From: Rebecca billardiae RCC1528
Taxonomy: Eukaryota > Haptophyta
Direction: 5' to 3'
Assembly: GCA_965240325.2 (NCBI GenBank)
Contig: OZ251222.1
Location: 3,286,001-3,350,000, forward strand
DNA: 64,000 bases
Positions 61,214 to 64,000 of this stretch are shown piece by piece. The position numbers and the translations under genes are program-made. Positions within the stretch are counted from its first letter, which is position 1; each line of letters opens with the position of its first letter. Under the pieces are notes generated by a model. It was given only the letters and a program-made list of their open reading frames with translations, did no database searches and was not told the origin of the DNA.

Positions 61214-62878
61214 TCAGGGCAGGCCGTGCTGATCGCCGGCCGCCGCGAAGGACGCGGCGGCCTCATCCCGGAGCTCGGGCCAGTACTCGGGAAGCGCCGC
61301 GCGGAAGCACCGGCTGATTGCGTCCGCCACCCGATTGCGCGCCCCAGGCACATGCTTGCAGAGCAGCGTGCTGGATGTCTCCGCCGCGAGCAGGGCGAGG
61401 TCTTGCAGCAGGCAGTTGAGCACCGGTCGGTGGGGCACAGACATGCGCGACAGCCACGCCACGGATGCAGAGTTATCACACAGTAAGAGGAGGTGCACAG
61501 CGGAGCGGCCGGCGAGCCAGCGCAAGCCGGCGAGCAGGACGCACAAGCACTCGAGCTCGTTGATGTCCCACGCCTCGCCGGCCGGCACGAAGGCGCGCAG
61601 GTCCCACGCGGCGACATGGCCCGCCGACGACGCCGCCCCACCGCGCCCCGTGGAGAGGGCGGCGTCCGTGGCCACCGCCAGCCGCTCCGAGGGTCGCACG
61701 TACAGCTGCCGCCGACACGAGCCCCGCTCGAGCAGCCGCGCGAAGAAAGCGCACTCGCGCGGCAGCAGCACCCCCAGGGGCGCCACGAGGGTGCCGGACG
61801 CAGCGAACGCATCGTGCCGCGCATAGAGGAGGTCGAGGAAGGGGCGGATGAACGGGCGAACCGCGGGCTGTATCCGAGCGATCCAGCCGAGCTTGCCGAT
61901 GAGCGAGCTGAGCTCCGGGCGCGTCACGCGGCTGCCGAGCAGCGTGAGCAGCGCCGGGAACCACTTGGCGCGCTTCCGCTCGGGTAGAGACACCGAGCCC
62001 TGGACCGCGTCAATGACGACGCCAAGCAGCTCGATGTGCTGGCATGCGGGCACGATCTTGGTCGGCTTGGCCGACGGCGGCAGACCCGCGGCGCGCAGCG
62101 TCGAGCAGTAGAGCTGGAATGCCCGATCGAGGTCCCCCCGGTGCGAGCTCCACCCGAAACCGTCATCGACAAAATTCTTGAGCTTGAAGCGCAGCTCCCC
62201 CGACCAGCGCGCCACGAACGCGTGCCGCAGCAGATCTGAGAGCCGGCAAAACAGGAACGGCGCGGACGCGGCGCCGAAGGGGAGCGAGGTGTACACGTAG
62301 TAGGCGCCCTCCCACCAAATGCAGAGCAGCCACAGATCCTCCGGGCGCACGGCGACGCGCGTGTATGCCGCGTCGATGTCCACCTTGAAGATCCAGGTGC
62401 CGGGGGTCAGATCGGCCAGGAGCTCGTCCAGCGACTCAAAGGTGAACCGCGGCGCGCGGATGTCGGCGTTCACGCCCGAGGCCGTCATGTCCACGATGAG
62501 GCGGAAGTCGTCCTCGTCCTTCGGTACGCAACCGAGCGGCGACACCGCCACTGGCCGCGGCAGGGGCCGGCCGCCGCGCGCCGGCCCCGCCAGCACGCCC
62601 GATGACACATACTCGGCGAGCCGCGCGCGCACAAACTCGGGCTGCGCCAGCGAGGAACGGTGGTTGGGACGGAACCGCGACACGCGCGCGCCGCGGTAGA
62701 GCAGATCGACGCCGTCACGCAGCTCCACGGACAGGTCAACGCCGGTGAAGGCATGGATGAAGGACGCCAGCGCCACGTAGTTGCGCTGCATGGCGTTGGG
62801 CACGAGACTGTGTGCGAGGTCAGCGCGCAGGCCGGTGCGCGCGACCATCTCGGCGGAGGTGATGGGCGGGCGAGTCAT
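61214..62878 (-). CDS. Reverse transcriptase - RNase H polyprotein of a DIRS-like retroelement
   Basis: From the first ATG (MTRPPITSAEMVARTGLRAD) about 554 residues; the frame is open upstream to a TAG at 62945 and is the same frame as the Gag-like ORF. RT motifs: PLGCVPKDEDDFRLIVDMTA, WIFKVDIDAAYTRVAV, SLPFGAASAPFLFCRLSDLL, and the FVDD active site (KLKNFVDDGFGW). A thumb-like HIELLGVVIDAVQGSVSL follows. RNase H region: AVATDAALSTGRGGAASS, INELECLCVLLAGLRWLA, LLCDNSASVAWLSR and NRVADAISR. No frame break within the RT, so it may be young. It replicates the element through an RNA intermediate. Confidence 0.88.
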   Translation of the reverse strand: MTRPPITSAEMVARTGLRADLAHSLVPNAMQRNYVALASFIHAFTGVDLSVELRDGVDLLYRGARVSRFRPNHRSSLAQPEFVRARLAEYVSSGVLAGPARGGRPLPRPVAVSPLGCVPKDEDDFRLIVDMTASGVNADIRAPRFTFESLDELLADLTPGTWIFKVDIDAAYTRVAVRPEDLWLLCIWWEGAYYVYTSLPFGAASAPFLFCRLSDLLRHAFVARWSGELRFKLKNFVDDGFGWSSHRGDLDRAFQLYCSTLRAAGLPPSAKPTKIVPACQHIELLGVVIDAVQGSVSLPERKRAKWFPALLTLLGSRVTRPELSSLIGKLGWIARIQPAVRPFIRPFLDLLYARHDAFAASGTLVAPLGVLLPRECAFFARLLERGSCRRQLYVRPSERLAVATDAALSTGRGGAASSAGHVAAWDLRAFVPAGEAWDINELECLCVLLAGLRWLAGRSAVHLLLLCDNSASVAWLSRMSVPHRPVLNCLLQDLALLAAETSSTLLCKHVPGARNRVADAISRCFRAALPEYWPELRDEAAASFAAAGDQHGLP

Positions 62879-62944
62879 AGCGAGCGGCGCGCCGCGGAAC
62901 GCGGCGGGCACCGACAGGGGATCTCGTCGCGCGCCCACCGCCTC

Positions 62945-64000
62945 CTAGACGCGGCCCACGCCCGTGTGCTGCTGCACGTGCGCTGTCTCGGCGTGCGCGC
63001 CGGCCAAGTGGCCAAGGCTCCCGCACAGAGCGCACTTGGTGGCGTGCGCGAGCGTGAAGTTGTGCTGCATCTGCGCAGACGGTTGGCCGCCGGCCGACCG
63101 GTACGCGGCGAACAGCGGGCACGCCGCCGCGGAGCAGTCGCCGAATAGCTGGTGCCGTAGGCAGCCGTGCGCGCGGAAGACGCGGTGGTTGGCCTCCGAG
63201 AGCAGGGGCCGCCCGCTCGCGTCGCACACACCCCCGTACCGCGCCAGCTCGCGCGCCAGCGTCAGCGGCGGCACGCCCCCCGCAGAGGCGGCGCCCGGGA
63301 ACGGTTGCGGCAGCGTCCGCGGCGGCCCGCCTGGCGGCGGGGGCGGCGGGCCGGGAGGCGGCGCCTGCGGCCCCGGCGGGTACGGCGCCGGTGTGTACGG
63401 CGCCGGCCCGGGCGCCCAGGCCGAACCCGCCGGCGGCACGTACGTGAGCGCGAGCGGCGCGGGCCCGGGCTGCGCCCCCTGTACCGGCGGCGCCGGCGGG
63501 GCCGGCGCTGCCGCCTGCAGCCCCTGCGGGTACGGCGCCGGCGGGCACAGCGCCGGGCGGGGCGCCCAGGACGATCCTGCCGAGGGTGCGCACGTGAACG
63601 AGAGCGGCACGGGCCCGTGCGGCGCCACCTGCATCGGCGCCGACCACGACCAGCAGCCCCACTCCGCTGCGCCGGGCGCCGCCCCGCCAAAGCCGGGCGA
63701 CAGGTCCTGCACCATCAGCGACGGCGGCGGCGGCGGAATCGGCATGCTCCCACCGTAGACGCGCATCAGCGGGCGCATGGCAAACTTGTCATGGAAGGGG
63801 TTGTCGTTCTTGTAGCAGTCGAAGAACGGCTCCCGCCCGCCACCGATGCTCGCCACCAGCGCCGCCACGCCCGAGCGCGCGTCGAGCACCCGCCCGAGGC
63901 TCTCCGAGAATTCAGAGTGGAACTGTGCCGCCGCCCGCCAGTCGCGCGCCTCAGCGAGCTGCATCACGAAGCCCCTGTACTCGCGCAGCACCTCGGCGTC
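62945..64000 (-). CDS. Gag-like protein of the retroelement, partial at the window edge
   Basis: The frame is open to the window edge, so the start is missing. It has a helical start (GFVMQLAEARDWRAAAQFHS), a long Pro/Gly/Ala-rich middle, then a Cys/His-containing end with CALCGSLGHLAGAHAE, resembling a zinc-knuckle-like nucleic-acid-binding motif, preceded by HGCLRHQLFGDC. It stops at TAG 62947-62945, in the same frame as the RT, with no other stop before the RT domain. Confidence 0.7.
   Translation of the reverse strand, partial: DAEVLREYRGFVMQLAEARDWRAAAQFHSEFSESLGRVLDARSGVAALVASIGGGREPFFDCYKNDNPFHDKFAMRPLMRVYGGSMPIPPPPPSLMVQDLSPGFGGAAPGAAEWGCWSWSAPMQVAPHGPVPLSFTCAPSAGSSWAPRPALCPPAPYPQGLQAAAPAPPAPPVQGAQPGPAPLALTYVPPAGSAWAPGPAPYTPAPYPPGPQAPPPGPPPPPPGGPPRTLPQPFPGAASAGGVPPLTLARELARYGGVCDASGRPLLSEANHRVFRAHGCLRHQLFGDCSAAACPLFAAYRSAGGQPSAQMQHNFTLAHATKCALCGSLGHLAGAHAETAHVQQHTGVGRV

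Larger units (their letters stand above)
58849..64000 (-). mobile_element. Minus-strand retroelement, DIRS/Ngaro-like RT, 5' end beyond window
   Basis: From the right edge leftwards: a Gag-like ORF, RT-RNase H, a GATC-rich minisatellite, then a 118-bp direct repeat pair with about 500 bp between copies. The RT is of the DIRS-like sort (LPFGAASAPFLF; FVDD catalytic box). A downstream direct repeat pair fits the B1-A2-B2 end of elements with split direct repeats, but I could not identify a tyrosine recombinase, and the matching A1 copy would lie outside the window. The left border is inferred. Confidence 0.5.

Overview
This window looks like nuclear DNA from a GC-rich unicellular alga or alga-like protist. 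Most coding regions are very GC-rich, while several intergenic stretches are AT-rich and full of microsatellites. Many genes have one or no intron, and introns are short (about 97-169 nt) with alternating CG tracts. The gene set is eukaryotic: CDC20, EHD, FANCL, NAA50, cytosolic-type GlnRS, AGC kinase and a TRP-like channel. Organelle-type proteins (RsmB-like, RAP domain, class I fumarase) carry N-terminal extensions. A haptophyte or similar secondary-plastid alga is my best guess, but lineage is inference.

Layout from left to right. 1-1.9 kb: microsatellites and a decayed 37-residue repeat gene. 1.9-7.2 kb: a divergent pair, a lipocalin/nitrobindin-like membrane-anchored protein (-) and an L-amino-acid-oxidase-like flavoenzyme (+). 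7.2-10.1 kb: repeats, including a psq-type transposase relic and an exact 273-bp tandem duplication. 10.1-15.6 kb: divergent RsmB-like rRNA methyltransferase (-) and RAP-domain protein (+), then FANCL (+). 15.9-19.6 kb: a disordered S/R/A-rich protein (-) divergent from CDC20 (+). 19.6-24.6 kb: repeat-rich, with one small Cys-rich membrane protein. 24.6-26.8 kb: NAA50 (-) and a probably myristoylated AGC kinase (+). 27.3-37.0 kb: a BSD/cytidylate-kinase-like fusion (-), a very large WD40-ankyrin-TRP channel fusion (+) and class I fumarase (+). 37.3-45.0 kb: an MDC1-like FHA/tandem-BRCT protein (-), a basic-repeat protein (+) and a small acidic protein (+). 46.4-50.2 kb: EHD GTPase (-) and a glycosyltransferase-like secreted protein (+). 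50.4-55.3 kb: three paralogous AAAP-type amino acid transporters, the last two head to head. 55.9-58.6 kb: glutaminyl-tRNA synthetase (-). 58.8-64 kb: a retroelement on the minus strand (Gag-like, RT-RNase H) with a downstream minisatellite and a 118-bp direct repeat, running off the right edge.

Two genome-level patterns stand out. First, eight minus/plus pairs are arranged head to head with only about 0.1-0.6 kb between start codons, so shared bidirectional promoters look like the rule here. Second, splice donors are mostly GTGCGN instead of GTRAGT, and 3 of the 18 introns I could place appear to begin with GC. Exon joins were checked by reading frame and by agreement with protein family consensus; one boundary (second intron of the 1.9-4.1 kb gene) stays unresolved. 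I saw no tRNA, rRNA or CRISPR.
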